Numbered from the stretch's first letter, positions 25,570-39,041 are shown. The stretch is DNA of 64,000 bases from Sinonovacula constricta (GCA_007844125.1 CM017561.1:23454863-23518862); one strand, 5' to 3'. Translations and numbers: made by a program. The notes: generated by a model from the sequence alone, not told the origin.

Positions 25570-28015
25570 TTATTTAAAGTACTGGCATACGTTACAGTCA
25601 CAGCCACATCTGATATCATCGCAAGGTCCGATCTTGTCAAAACAGTCACCTGTATCATAACAGGAGAACAGGTCGATGTTCGACACTGAAAAGAAAGAAT
25701 TTGACATATAAAATTAATCACTAAATATGAATGTAAAGCAACTATTTTTTGCTCACAAGGCAAACCACATTCCACAAAATTTGAATTTTTGCAAGACTAA
25801 GCCATAAGACAATTGAATTAACTTACGAACACACTCCCCGCCAACCGCTTCATCTCCATTAGAGTCTCGGTAACCAAGGTCAACATTGCATCCACATTTT
25901 GGTCGTCCATATCTTTGTCTGTAACATCCGCACGTGGTACCATTACAATGACGCCCGTCATAGCACTCTGTGTCGTGTACACATCGGCTACCAAGATTGG
26001 TACCTAAGAAGATTAAAAGTAAATTAAATGGTTCGTCGATTTTATTCTTCTGTCAGCTTAAAAATTAGCTGATACATTATCACTAAGTCAACGTTACTAA
26101 ATTTCGAAAGGAAAGAATTCACATGACAATCAATAACAACAACTTGCGTTTTTCCATTAAATTGATCATGTTTAGGACGTAAAGGCCGTTCGGCCTTTGT
26201 TGAACGACACTTTACAAAATTTGTCAAAGACTATCATCTTGAGATCTTTATATCTTTGTTATTTTAACTGTGTTAAGAAAACATTATTATTTAATGCACA
26301 ATATAAAGTGAATACAAAATGAAAAATAAAATGGCATTGCTGAATTTAAAGTTTGTCATATACGCGTTTCTTCGAAGTTATTATATACAGCCTTCAGTTA
26401 TACATCAATTAGTGAATGACAGTACCTCTCGAACACTCCCCGCCGTAGTAAGGTCCGTTGGAATCTAGGTAAGGACGGAAGCAGGCACATACATTACAGT
26501 CGTTACACCCGCAACGTTTTCCATCACAATTCCCTTGAGCATCATGGCAGTTAGAGTCTCTAGAGCATTGGCCTCCAAGGTTGGAGTCTGTTATGGCAAC
26601 AAAGATACAAAAGATTGAAATGTCGAAAGATAGAGTATACACATTTTTGCTCTTTGATAGATTGAAATGCTTTCATTCTATCACAATAGTTGTTTATACT
26701 TCCATGTCTACGAAATTAAGAAATATTAGTTTTACCAGAAATTGTTTGATATGAAAACGTGCAAATGGCATCCTTCTCAAATGCAACACTATTTGCACAG
26801 TAAAATATGCGTAAATTATCAAATATCAAATGGTGTAACAATGTTTTAAACTACAATTGAATGATGTTCTCCAAAATTGAATAGTTACAGACTTTCAATG
26901 CAGGAAGTCGCCGCACTTCACTTAAACATGGCGCAATCCATAGGTCTTTTCTTTTCTAGGAACAAAAACATTTTCTCACCGTGCATAATATGTACTGTGG
27001 AGAAGCAATTCAATTACTTACCAGGTTGGCAGAACGTACAATTTTCGTCTAAACCCAGTGCATCACAGTACGACACCCTAAGTTTGCATGCCTTTAAAAT
27101 AATAATAATATAATTATAATAATTATAATAATAATAATATTATTATTATTATTTATTTTTTTTTCATTATTACTATTATTATTATTATTATTATATTATT
27201 ATTATTATTAACAGGAATAGTAATAATAATAACAAATATTAGCAATAATCACGATAGTATATTTCGTCCATAGTTTGGATATTTCGATGATAAAAAACAG
27301 TAGAATTATTACACGGTATTGTCTCATCAACAGCAAACACGAAAAATGTCAGTTGTTTATAAAGCAGTATTCATATTGACAAAAATACGAAATATATAAT
27401 TAGAAAAATAATCGTTGGTCCACATTCGCAAAAGAAAATAGGACAACCATAAAAATCAGTATTTTACAACTCTTGTGCATATAGCGAGAAAATCCTGTTG
27501 TAATATTATGACAGCAAATATGCTTATACATTTAATAATATTTTAAAACCTATGCTTCGAAAATTGCTTTATGTTACAGCGGTGTACTAGGCATGATCGC
27601 CAGGAAACAAGACATTTTCTCGAAAATTTAGGTTTATTTTGATAGATAAAATATTTACCCACACACAGCATGAAGACGAGATCCCAAACAGGCCGAAAAG
27701 CACAACCTGTAAAGAATAAATTTTAAAACTTCAACCAAAAATGTAATATCAATTAGGTCTCTATCGTACATAAGTCAGTACAGTAAACACCTTTCTGTGA
27801 AGCAATTCGTCATAACTCGAGAGAAATTTAGTTGCAGATAAGTAGACACTTTGGGTTCTTTTTTAAACCAGATGTAGCATGTCTTTGGTTCGGATGCTAA
27901 TATCCGCTTAGCTACCAATTTGATGTACTACAATTGTTCTTTTATAATAATAAATAGACGCCAGAGAATGTTTAAAAAAATTGGCTATACTCACAAGGGT
28001 TGCTATGGGAGACAT
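25570..28015 (-). CDS. Gene B: secreted cysteine-rich protein, six coding exons, intact
   Basis: Coding exons are 28015-27995, 27706-27659, 27091-27022, 26587-26426, 26003-25827 and 25685-25570; total 594 nt, 197 residues plus stop. Introns 1 and 2 are phase 0, the remaining three phase 1, so exons 4 and 5 are symmetric and could be added or lost without a frameshift. Start MSPIATL; signal peptide to about residue 20 (GLFGISSSCCVW at its end). Beyond it there are 28 cysteines: 4 in exon 3, 9 in exon 4, 8 in exon 5, 7 in exon 6. Exon 3 is three codons shorter than in A and F. A secreted, heavily disulfide-bonded protein is expected; defence, shell/byssus matrix or other roles cannot be separated from sequence. 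I recognise no named homologue. Confidence 0.88.
27098..27225. repeat. (AAT)n/(ATT)n palindromic microsatellite in gene B intron
   Basis: An AAT/ATA-rich run is followed by an ATT-rich run, forming an inverted repeat just upstream (in gene direction) of exon 3. It lies only a few bases from the 3' splice site at 27091. Confidence 0.85.
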
Positions 28016-28684
28016 TTTAGCCTGGAATAAATTGTAACAGTCATGATGACGTGGATGAAACAATGCTGCCGGTACAAATTCATTAAAAACAAGAAACACA
28101 CACATAAGCCTACACTCGTACACATACATATAAACACACAGACAACCTCACACCTTTTCTTATTTTCCTATTTAACGCCACCATGTGCACTGGCTGGAAA
28201 TTGTCAAAACCATTTTTAAAATAATGCTAAAAGCTTATTGAAACATGCGTGTGCCAATACTTCTTCATTTTCAATCTCTTTTCAAACTAGCATATTTACA
28301 GGTTCTAAGTTAGGACGAAAACTTGTCTAGCAGTATTTAAGTTCATAGATCATTTGGAAATGTCATGGAAAAGAAATTACAACTTAAAATATAATCTCGG
28401 CTTAGACTAACTTCACATACTAATTTTTAAAGTAATCAAAGTTTAACAAGAATAGATATGCGCATCTGTTGATTGCTTCTCAAACACTCTTACATTTATT
28501 AATGATCGGAACAAACGATAAAATAATAATATTTACTTTAACAGTGAATTTCCTTTATTACAATATTAAATTATTAAAATAAGAAAACGTGCATTTTAAT
28601 CGGAACAAGCACTGCCGATTTGTTATGTTATTGTTTAAATTGCCTATGAATAAATAACATATTAACGTTATTGAAGGTACTTAC

Positions 28685-28790
28685 GAATATATCCTCAAAG
28701 TGGCCTTGTAGTCAACGAAATGCAGCAATCTTAACAATTTCTTTTCTTAAGTAATCTTTTCTTCAATTATAATTTATATATAGATTTAAA
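28685..28790 (-). promoter_or_regulatory. Gene B first exon end and TATA-like element
   Basis: A non-coding exon ends at 28685 (donor gtaag at 28684-28680). About 90 bp upstream 'tatatata' lies at 28775-28782, placing a start near 28745-28755 if it is a TATA box. The element sits in an AT-rich insert shared by B to F and missing from A. Confidence 0.4.
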
Positions 28791-29113
28791 ATAATCTTGA
28801 TTAAACTGACAAATTATACATATGGAGTGCATGAACAGACACGTCGTAAATAACCTGACAATCTGCACGTATCAAGGAGAAAGCTTGCGGTCATGGCGCA
28901 CTTGTAAAATAACAAAACATGAAAGTTTTCTTTATTTTTTTACAATGAAAATGCATTAGCATTTTGATATTCATTTGAATGGCATAACTTATTGCATGTA
29001 TCATTCTTGCGATATATGTTTGCATGTAGCCTTTTTAACAGAATTATACTCAAAACCTCCCAAAGTCTTGTTATAGTGTGTTTACACGAGTCTTCAACAG
29101 CCAAAAAAAAAAA
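28791..29113. other. Upstream flank of gene B to the unit boundary
   Basis: This region is shared with the upstream flanks of C to F and, less closely, A (4060-4380) and the orphan block at 60955. It ends at 'aaacagagag', the junction with the next unit. No gene. Confidence 0.6.
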
Positions 29114-29199
29114 CAGAGAGTATAAGGACTTTTTTACAAACACAAAGGTATCTAACGTTAATTCATTTTTTTCTAGACTTTTAGATTTCTAACAGACTT

Positions 29200-29635
29200 A
29201 CTGGTAACTACGAACAGATATTATTCCTATGTATCCATAAAATAGCTCTCTGAAATAAAAATAAAGCTTCTAGGGATTATATAAGGTCGTTTTAATTTTC
29301 ATTAAAGTTGACTTTGCATTTTTTAATTCGTATTTTCCCTTCATGGATTCAAACCTATGTATCTTAGTTTTATTGATATTTTCATAAAAAAAACTATTAT
29401 AACATATATCAGAAAGGTTATAATAACAGCTCTGTTACCGCGAGTATGTGTGCTTGGAATTTTTGGAGTTTACATATGATGACTGATTAAGGAGGACAAT
29501 GCCAATGTGAGCGTGTCGATGTTATTTTCACTTGGCATGTTCAAAGTCACGGCATACGGTATTGTAACAGTCGCATCTAACATCATCAGAGATTCCGATT
29601 TTGTCGAAACAGTCACTTGAATCGTAACAGAGTCC
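29200..29635 (-). pseudogene. Truncated last exon of the family, unit 2
   Basis: Same structure as the unit 1 fragment: exon 6 relic (about 29635-29520) with lost cysteines and its 3' UTR block at 29240. It appears identical to the unit 4 fragment over the readable frame. Confidence 0.75.
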
Positions 29636-29867
29636 ACTTGAAGCAGATATAGTGCTGCCTTCTCCGTGAACACCGGGCATGATACCAAACCAAGTCACAT
29701 TATTCCGAGCTATTCAGTCGTGGAACAACACTTATATTTGTCTGAGTATTAGACTAGAAGATATTACGCTACCATTGGTAACGACTTTGATATGTTGCGG
29801 CCTGGGATCGAACCCGGAGCCTCACTTACCTGGAGCCGATGCTCTACCGATTGCGCTAACAGGTCGG
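29636..29867 (-). mobile_element. SINE fused to exon fragment (unit 2)
   Basis: B box 'ggttcgatccc' and box A region are intact on the minus strand; the same 3' truncation as in unit 1. Confidence 0.75.
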
Positions 29868-31930
29868 TGGTAAATTAGCACTAAGTCAATGTTATTAAAT
29901 TTTGGGGGAAATTAGTCCACATAGCGATCAATAATAAAGAATTGTCTTGTTTCTTTTTAATTGATCATGTTTTACATGTAAAAGCAGTTCAACATTTCTT
30001 GAACTACACACATTTTGTCAAAGACTATCATCTTAAGGTCTTTATACCTTCACGCACTTTATTATTGTAACTATCGTTGGTATGTTAACCCCACACAATA
30101 TAGCGCTTCGGACAATTCTGACGTTATATCATAAAGTGCGTGAGAATATTGCGTCATAGTTTATGATGTTTACACATCAACGCATTTATAAATTTTGCTA
30201 TTAAACTAACTCGCAGTGTTTTTTCTGATGTTTACTATGTTATGGCACTAACATTTGTTTTTCTATTTAAATTGCATTCAATTAATTTTAAAATAGAACA
30301 TTATATAGCGTTGATATCTGCCGCGCACATTTGAATAATAGAAGATATGTAAGATTCTAGATTTACACAAAAAAGATAGACGGATCATGTGTTGACGTAT
30401 TTGCCACAACTTATATCAACAAAGATCACATTTATAGCTTGTCATGATTTTAAACCAAACACACCTCTGTTTGAGAAAAAAAGATCTTGATACATGTCGC
30501 ATGACCACAGTTTTGATCTTATCACAAAAAGTGAATTTTCTATTTAGAAACAGAATATGAAATTACGAACATTGACAGACTTAAATAAAATCATTTTTTA
30601 TAGACAAAGTGGATTTTAAACATATGTATAGGCGCCAGTTCATACATCAGTGTGTTTATGGATAATTAAAAGAAGAAACCCGGAGTTTAAAAAGTATCAT
30701 CATCCATAAACGAAATGTATATGTGAATGTAATTAATCAAATATTTACAAATTTCAAATGACATCCACAATCATGGAATTTATAACAATATCAAACGGAC
30801 ATTATTTTTCCATGACGTCACTACTTACACGTCATAACTTATCAAAGAAAATATCAGCGCTAATACCTTTTTATCTTCACCTTTTGTATAAAGTATTTGA
30901 TTATCATGAAGATCACAATCATTGAAAGCTTTTTGCACACTTTTAATGGACTTTGAGTGTTGCTATGTCGCACTAAGTATTGTATGGCAATTGTTTTGTA
31001 AGTATCATATTTCTTTTCGACATAGGCAAAGTCTGGGATAGGGCATTTGTTAAGTGCCAAAATGCAGCATATATGTAATCTATGTCATTTAACTCATCCC
31101 ATAAGGATTCGCGCGTATATTTTCTTTGATAGACATTGGACTTTGGTTTCTCATTTCAATCTTAGCATTAACAGGATGTAATAGCCATTTATTTGTCTCT
31201 GGTAATTTTGTCTTGATTCCAAAAGCTAGTTTCATTCACAATCAACCGTTTTTGCGTAGGTCTTCAATTCAAAAATATATCCTCTCTTCTAAATACTATG
31301 CGGACATTATTTTTTAATGTTTTCACCACTTTCACGTCATAACCTTATCAAAGAAAACGTCAGCGCTTAGACATTTTTTATTAAAATTGATCGGGTTTCT
31401 TTTCATTGCTTGCATTTGAGAATAAACCCATCAGGAAGTGCGAGGTTAAAGCTCTGTCAAACCGCTACAATCATATTGCCGACTAACTGTTCCAATGCGG
31501 TAACTGTCGGGTTTACTCCTTTTGTTCAATGACTCATCACAGATTTGTTCTTACTTTTACATTTGGCTTGCATGTGAATACCTGTGTCCTGTGCCTTTTT
31601 AAATGTTGTTTTATGGTGCAATGCTCATAGGTATTTGTCATATATTCTTTTTCAGATTTATTTATTTTTGTGAGCGCCTGTGTGAATGTGTGAGTGCATG
31701 TATGATTATCTGTTGGTGTGTGTAGGTAAGTGTATGCGCGAGTGTGTGTTCAATTGTGTATTTGTTGACGTTTTACAAGAAGATCGCGTATATATTAATA
31801 CTTAAATATGCCTAATATATTTTATTTATTAAAGACCAGTAACAAAGTATAAAGTTTGAATAAAGTATTATATTTCATTTAATCAAAAGACTTTAACTTT
31901 AATTCAAACACAACTGTATCTAATTATCTT
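29868..31930. other. Unit 2 spacer with retroelement remnants
   Basis: Same content and order as the unit 1 spacer, including the retroelement tail ('aggaagtgcgaggtt', 31434-31448) and GT-rich stretch (31665-31760). No intact gene. Confidence 0.6.
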
Positions 31931-32285
31931 TTATTGTTTCTAGACTTCTAACAGACGAACGGCCAAATACGAACAGATGTATAAAATAGCTCTCTGAAAT
32001 AAAGTACATATTTTAAAATTTTATGAGGTTGTTTAAATTTGGTTAAAGTTTACTTTAGTTTGGATTTCATAACTCATATGTTCCGTTAGTGATTTTAAAA
32101 ATATGTTTCCTGGTTATATTAATATTTTCTAGACATAAAACACACTATATGAACATATATGAGAAAGGTAAAAAAACAGCTCTGTTTCAACGATGTGTGC
32201 TTATAATTTTGGAATCTACTCCATAGAAGTAGTGACTAAGGATAACAGTTCCACTTTGAGTCTTTCAGTCTTATTTTTCGTTGGC

Positions 32286-33822
32286 TTATTTAAAGTACTG
32301 GCATACGTTACAGTCACAGCCACATCTGACATCATCGCAAGGTCCGATCTTGTCAAAACAGTCACCTGTATCATAACAGGAGAACAGGTCGATGTTCGAC
32401 ACTGAAAAGAAAGAATTTGACATATAAAATAAATCACTAAATATGAATGTAAAGCAACTTTTTTTTGCTCACAAGGCAAACCACATTCCACAAAATTTGA
32501 ATTTTTGCAAGACTAAGCCATAAGACAATTGAATTAACTTACGAACACACTCCCCGCCAACCGCTTCATCTCCATTAGAGTCTCGGTAACCAAGGTCAAC
32601 ATTGCATCCACATTTTGGTCGTCCATATCTTTGTCTGTAACATCCGCACGTGGTACCATTACAATGACGCCCGTCATAAGCACTCTGTGTCATGTACACA
32701 TCGGGAACCAAGATTGGTACCTAAGAAGATTAAAAGTAAATTAAATGGTTGGTCGATTTTATTCTTCTGTCAGCTTAAAAATTAGCTGATACATTATCAC
32801 TAAGTCAACGTTACTAAATTTCGAAAGGAAAGAATTCACATTACAATCAATAACAACAACTTGCGTTTTTCCATTAAATTGATCATGTTTAGGACGTAAA
32901 GGCCGTTCGGCCTTTGTTGAACGACACTTTACAAAATTTGTCAAAGACTATCATCTTGAGATCTTTATATCTTTGTTATTTTAACTGTCTTAAGAAAACA
33001 TTATTATTTAATGCACAATATAAAATGAATACAAAATGAAAAATAAAATGGCATTGCTGAATTTAAAGTTTGTCATATACGCGTTTCTTCGAAGTTATTA
33101 TATACAGCCTTCAGTTATACATCAATTTGTGAATGACAGTACCTCTCGAACACTCCCCGCCGTAGTAAGGTCCGTTGGAATCTAGGTAAGGACGGAAGCA
33201 GGCACATACATTACAGTCGTTACACCCGCAACGTTTTCCATCACAATTCCCTTGAGCATCATGGCAGTTAGAGTCTCTAGAGCATTGGCCTCCAAGGTTG
33301 GAGTCTGTTATGGCAACAAAGATAAAAAAAGATTAAAATGTCGAAAGATAGAGTATACACATTTTTGCTCTTTGATGGATTGAAATGCTTTCATTCTATC
33401 ACAATAGTTATTTATACTTCCATGTCTACGAAATTAAGAAATATTAGTTTTACCAGAAATTGTTTGATATGAAAACGTACAAATGGCATCCTTCTCAAAT
33501 GCAACACTATTTGCACAGTAAACTATGCGTAAATTATCAAATATCAAATGGTGTAACAATGTTTTAAACTACAATTGAATGATGTTCTCCAAAATTGAAT
33601 AGTTACAGACTTTCGATGCAGGAAGTCGCCGCACTTCACTTAAACATGGCGCAATCCATAGGTCTTTTCTTTTCTAGGAACAAAAACATTTTCTCCCCGT
33701 GCATAATATGTACTGTGGAGAAGCAATTCAATTACTTACCAGGTTGGCAGAACGTACAATTTTCGTCTAAACCCAGTGCATCACAGTACGACACCCTAAG
33801 TTTGCATGCCTTTAAAATAATA

Positions 33823-33896
<74 letters not shown>

Positions 33897-33899
33897 TTT

Positions 33900-33957
<58 letters not shown>

Positions 33958-34767
33958 AGGAATAGTAATAATAATAACAAATATAAGCAATAAACACGAT
34001 AGTATATTTCGTCCATAGTTTGGATATTTCGATGATAAAAAACAGTAGAATTATTACACGGTATTGTCTCATCAACAGCAAACACGAAAAATGTCAGTTG
34101 TTTATAAAGCAGTATTCATATTGACAAAAATACGAAATATATAATTAGAAAAATAATCGTTGGTCCACATTCGCAAAAGAAAATAGGACAACCATAAAAA
34201 TCAGTATTTTACAACTCTTGTGCATATAGCGAGAAAAGCCTGTTGTAATATTATGACAGCAAATATGCTTATACATTTAATAATATTTTAAAACCTATGC
34301 TTCGAAAATTGCTTTATGTTACAGCCAGCGGTGTAATAGGCATGATCGCCAGGAAACAAGACATTTTCTCGAAAAAGTTAGGTTTATTTTTATAGATAAA
34401 ACATTTACCCATTTACAGCATGAAGACGAGATCCCAAACAGGCCAAAAAGCACAACCTGTAAAGAATAAATTTTAAAACTTCAACCAAAAATGTAATATC
34501 AATTAGGTCTCTATCGTACATAAGTCAGTACAGTAAACACCTTTCTGTGAAGCAATTCGTCATAACTCGAGAGGAATTTAGTCGCAGATAAGTAGACACT
34601 TTGGGTTCTTTTTTAAACCAGGTGTAGCAGGTCTTTGGTTCGGACGCTAATATCCGCTTAGCTACCAACTTGATGTACTACAATTGTTCTTTTATAGTAA
34701 TAAATAGTTGCCAGAGAATGTTTAGGAAAAAATTGGCTATACTCACAAGGGTTGCTATGGTAGACAT
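32286..34767 (-). pseudogene. Gene C: family copy with one-base insertion in exon 5
   Basis: Exons 34767-34747, 34456-34409, 33809-33740, 33304-33143, 32720-32543 and 32401-32286 all keep GT/AG sites. Exon 5 is 178 nt instead of 177: an extra base near 32679 ('cataagcactc' against 'catagcactc' in A, B, D and F) shifts the frame just after the second cysteine of that module and gives an immediate stop (TGA). The product would lose most of module 2 and all of module 3. Start MSTIATL; signal junction SCCKW. Either a young pseudogene or a consensus error: genes D and E carry g and a, respectively, at this place, and C shows both. Otherwise very close to gene E. Confidence 0.75.
33813..33957. repeat. 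(AAT)n/(ATT)n palindrome in gene C intron
   Basis: The longest of the five: about 25 AAT units followed by about 18 ATT-type units, immediately upstream of exon 3 in gene direction. Translation artefacts of it include runs of Y or L. Confidence 0.9.
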
Positions 34768-35438
34768 TTTAGCCTGGAATAAATTGTAAAAGTCATGATG
34801 ATGTGGATGAAACAATGCTGCCGGTACAAATTCATTAAAAACAAGAAACACACACATAAGCCTACACTCGTACACACACATATAAACACACAGACAACCT
34901 CACACCTTTTTTTATTTTCCTATTTAACGCCACCATGTGCACTGGCTGGAAAATGTCAAAACCATTTTTAAAAAAAATGCTAAAAGCTTATTGAAACATG
35001 CGTGTGCCAATACTTCTTCATTTTCAATCTCTTTTCAAACTAGCATATTTACAGGTTCTAAGTTAGGACGAAAACTTGTCTAGCAGTATTTAAGTTTATA
35101 GATCATTTGGAAATGTCATGGAAAAGAAATTACAACTTAAAACATAATCTCGGCTTAGACTAACTTCACATACTAATTTTTAAAGTAATCAAAGTTTAAC
35201 AAGAATAGATATGCGCATCTGTTGATTGCTTCTCCAACACTCTTATATTTATTAATGATCGGAACAAACGATTAAATTATAATATATTACTTTAACAGTG
35301 AATTTCCTTTATTACAATATTAAATTATTAAAATAAGAAAAAGTGCATTTTAATCGGAACAAGCACTGCCGATTTGTTATGTTATTGTTTAAATTGCCTA
35401 TGAATAAATAACATATAAACGTTATTGAAGGTACTTAC

Positions 35439-35545
35439 GAATATATCCTCAAAGTGGCCTTGTAGTCAACGAAATGCAGCAATCTTAACAAATTATTTTC
35501 TTAAGTAATCTTTTCTTCAATTATAATTTATATATAGATTTAAAA
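35439..35545 (-). promoter_or_regulatory. Gene C first exon end and TATA-like element
   Basis: Exon end at 35439 with donor gtaag; 'tatatata' at about 35529-35536. Same layout as gene B. Confidence 0.4.
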
Positions 35546-35939
35546 TGTTCTTGATTAAACTGACAAATTATACGTATGGAGTGCATGAACAGACACGTCG
35601 TAAATAACCTGACAATCTGCACGTATCAAGGAGAAAGCTTGCGGTCATGGCGCACTTGTAAAATAACAAAACATGAAAGTTTTCTTTATTTTTTTACAAT
35701 GAAAATGCATTAGCATTTTGATATTCATTTGAATGGCATAACTTATTGCATGTATCATTCTTGCGATATATGTTTGCATGTAGCCTTTTTAACAGAATTA
35801 TACTCAAAACCTCCCAAAGTCTTGTTATAGTGTGTTTACACGAGTCTTCAACAGCCACAAACCAGAGAGTATAAGGACTTTTTTACAAACACAAAAGTAA
35901 TTAATGTTAATTCATTTTTTCAAGACTTTTAGATTTCTA

Positions 35940-36384
35940 ACAGACTTACTGGTAACTACGAACAGATATTATTCCTATGTATCCATAAAATAGCTCTCTG
36001 AAATAAAAATAAAGCTTCTAGGGATTATATAAGGTCGTTTTAATTTTCATTAAAGTTGACTTTGCATTTTATAATTCGTATTTTCCCTTCATGGATTCAA
36101 ACCTATGTATCTTAGTTTTATTGATATTTTCATAAAAAAACTATTATAACATATATCAGAAAGGTTATAATAACAGCTCTGTTACCGCGAGTATTTGTGC
36201 TTAGAATTTTTGGAGTTTACATATGATGACTGATTAAGGAGGACAATGCCAATGTGAGCGTGCCGATCTTATTTTCACTTGGCATGTTCAAAGTCACGGC
36301 ATACGCTATTGTAACAGCCGCATCTAACATCAACATAAAAACTAATTTTGTCGAAACAGTCACTTGAATCGTAACAGAGTCCAC
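35940..36384 (-). pseudogene. Truncated last exon of the family, unit 3
   Basis: Exon 6 relic with its 3' UTR block at 35989. It has more changes than the unit 2 and 4 fragments (for example around 36330-36345). Confidence 0.75.
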
Positions 36385-36600
36385 TTGAAGCAGATATAGT
36401 GCTGCCTTCACCGTGAACACCGGGCATGATACCAAACCAAGTCACATTATTCCGAGCTATTCAGTCGTGGAACAACACTTATATTTGTCTGAGCATTAGA
36501 CAAGAAGATATAACGCTACCATTTGTAACGACTTTGATATGTTGCGGCCTGGGATCGAACCCGGGGTCTCCCTTACCTGGAGCCGATGCTAAAAGGTCGC
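36385..36600 (-). mobile_element. SINE fused to exon fragment, box A deleted (unit 3)
   Basis: The B box is intact, but the box A region ('ctaccgattgcgct' on the plus strand) is missing at 36590, so this copy should not support Pol III transcription. Confidence 0.75.
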
Positions 36601-38700
36601 TGGTAAATTAGCACGAAAACAATGTTATTAAATTTTGGGGGAAATTAGTCCACATAGCGATAATAATAAAAAATTGTCTTGTTTTTTATTAAATTTAACA
36701 TGTTTTACACGTAAAAGCAGTTCAACATTTCTTGAACTACACACATTTTGTCAAAGACTATCATCTTAAGGTCTTTATACCTCATGCACTTTATTATTGT
36801 AGCTGTCGTTGGTATGTTAACCTCACATTATAGCGCTTCGGACAATACTGACGTTATATCATAAATGTGCGTGAGAATATTGCGTCATATTTTATGATGT
36901 TTACACATCAACGCATTTATAAAGTTTTCTTTTAAACTAACTCACAGTGTTTTTTTCTGATGTTTACTATGTTATGGCACTAACATTTGTTTTTTATTTA
37001 AGTTGCATTCAATTAATTTTAAAATAGAACATTATATAGCGTTGATAACTCCCGCGCACATTTGAATAATAGACGATATGTAAGATTTTAGATTTACACA
37101 AAAAAGATAGACGGATCATGTGTTGACGTATTTGCCACAACTTTTATCAACAAAGATTACATTAATGGCTTGTCATGATTTTAAAACAAACACACCTCTG
37201 TTTGAGAAAAAAGATCTTGATACATATCGTATGACCAGAGGTTTGATCTTATCACACAAAGTGAATTTTCTATTTAGAAACTGAATATGAAATTACGAAC
37301 ATTGACCGACTTAAATAAAAGAATTTTTATAGACAAAGTTGATTTTAAACATATGTATAGGCGCCAGTACATACATCAGTGTGTTTATGGATAACTAAAA
37401 GAAGAAACCCGGAGTTTATAAAGTATCATCATCCGCTAACGAAATGTATATGTGAATGTAATTCATCAAATATTTACAAACAAATTTCAAATCACATCCA
37501 CAATCATGGAATTTATAACAATATCAAGCGGACATTATTTTTCAATGACGTAACTACTTTCACGTCATAACTTATTAAAGAAAACGTCAGCGCTAATACC
37601 TTTTTATTTTCACCTTTTGTATAAAGTATTTGATTATCATGAAGATCACAATCATTGAAAGTTTTTGCACACTTTTAATGGACTTTGAGTGTTGCTATGT
37701 CGCACTAAGTATTGTATGGCAATTGTTTTGTAAGCAACAGTATTTCTTTTCGACATAGGCAAAGTCTGGGATAGGGCATTTGTTAAGTGCCAAAATGCAG
37801 CATATATGTAATCTATGTCATTTAACTCATCCTATAAGGATTCGCGCGTATATTTTCTTTGACAGACATTGGACTTTGGTTTCTCATTTCCATCTTAGCA
37901 TTACCAGGATGTAATAGCCATTAATTTGTCTCTGGTAATTTTGTCTTGATTCCAAAAGCTAGTTTCATTCACAATCAACAGTTTTTGCGTAGGTCTTCAA
38001 TTCAAAAATATATCCTCTCTTCTTAATACTATGCGGACATTATTTTTTAATGTTTTCACTACTTTCACGTCATAACCTTATCAAAGAAAACGTCAGCGCT
38101 TAGACATTTTTTATTAAAATTGATCGGGTTTCTTTTCATTGCTTGCATTTGAGAAGAAACCCATCAGGAAGTGCGAGGTTAAAAGCTCTGTCAAACCGCT
38201 ACAATCATATTGCCGACTGACCGTTCCAATGCGGTAACTGTCGGGTTTGCCCATTGTTCAATGACTCATCACAGATTTGTTCTTACTATTACATTTGGCT
38301 TGCTTGTGAAAACTTGTGTCCTGTGCCTTTTTAAATGTTATATTTATTTATATATATTTAAATTGTTATATGGTGCAATGCTCATAGGACTTTGTCATAT
38401 ATTCTTTTTCAGATTTATTTATTTTTGTGAGCGCCTGTGTGAATGTGTGAGTGCATGTATGATTGTGTGTTGCTGTGCGAGGTGAGTGTATGCGCGAGTG
38501 TGTGTTCAAGTGTGTATTTGTTGGCGTTTTACAAGAAGATCGCGTATATATTAATACTTAAATATGCCTAATATATTTTATTTATTAAAGACCAGTAATA
38601 AAGTATAAAGTTTGAATGAAGTATTATATTTCATTTAATCAAAAGACTTTAACTTAAATTCAAACACAACAGTATCTAATTATCTTTTATTATTTCTAGA
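36601..38700. other. Unit 3 spacer with retroelement remnants
   Basis: Same order as units 1 and 2. The retroelement tail is at about 38150-38255 and is followed by a local AT insertion near 38338-38362. No intact gene. Confidence 0.6.
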
Positions 38701-39041
38701 CTTCTAACAGACTAACGACCAAATACGAACAAGTGTATAAAATAGCTCTCTGAAATAAAGTACATATTTTAAAATTTTATGAGGTTGTTTAAATTTGGTT
38801 AAAGTTTACTTTAAGTTGGATTTCATAACTCATATGTTCCGTTAGTGGTTTTAAAGATACGTTTCCTGGTTATATTAATATTTTCTAGACATAAAACACA
38901 CTATATGAACATATATGAGAAAGGTAAAAAAACAGCTCTGTTTCAACGATGTGTGCTTATAATTTTGGAGTCTACTCCATAGAAGTAGTGACTAAGGATA
39001 ACAGTTCCACTTTGAGTCTTTCAGTCTTATTTTTCGTTGGC

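Noticed and set aside
25500..25775. Minus-strand 91-residue frame MECGLPCEQK... in each unit
   Set aside because: It runs from intron sequence across exon 6 in the wrong frame; the spliced frame with seven spaced cysteines is the real one.
26877..27113. Conserved plus-strand frame MNSYRLSMQEVAALHLNMAQ... repeated in each unit (also near 33595, 40195, 46881, 52909)
   Set aside because: It is antisense to exon 3 and its intron. Its conservation follows from the tandem duplication, and the minus-strand splice sites explain the locus better.
33732..34085. 117-residue minus-strand frame rich in Y, I and L
   Set aside because: It reads through the AAT/ATT palindrome of the gene C intron into exon 3; only the exon 3 part is coding.
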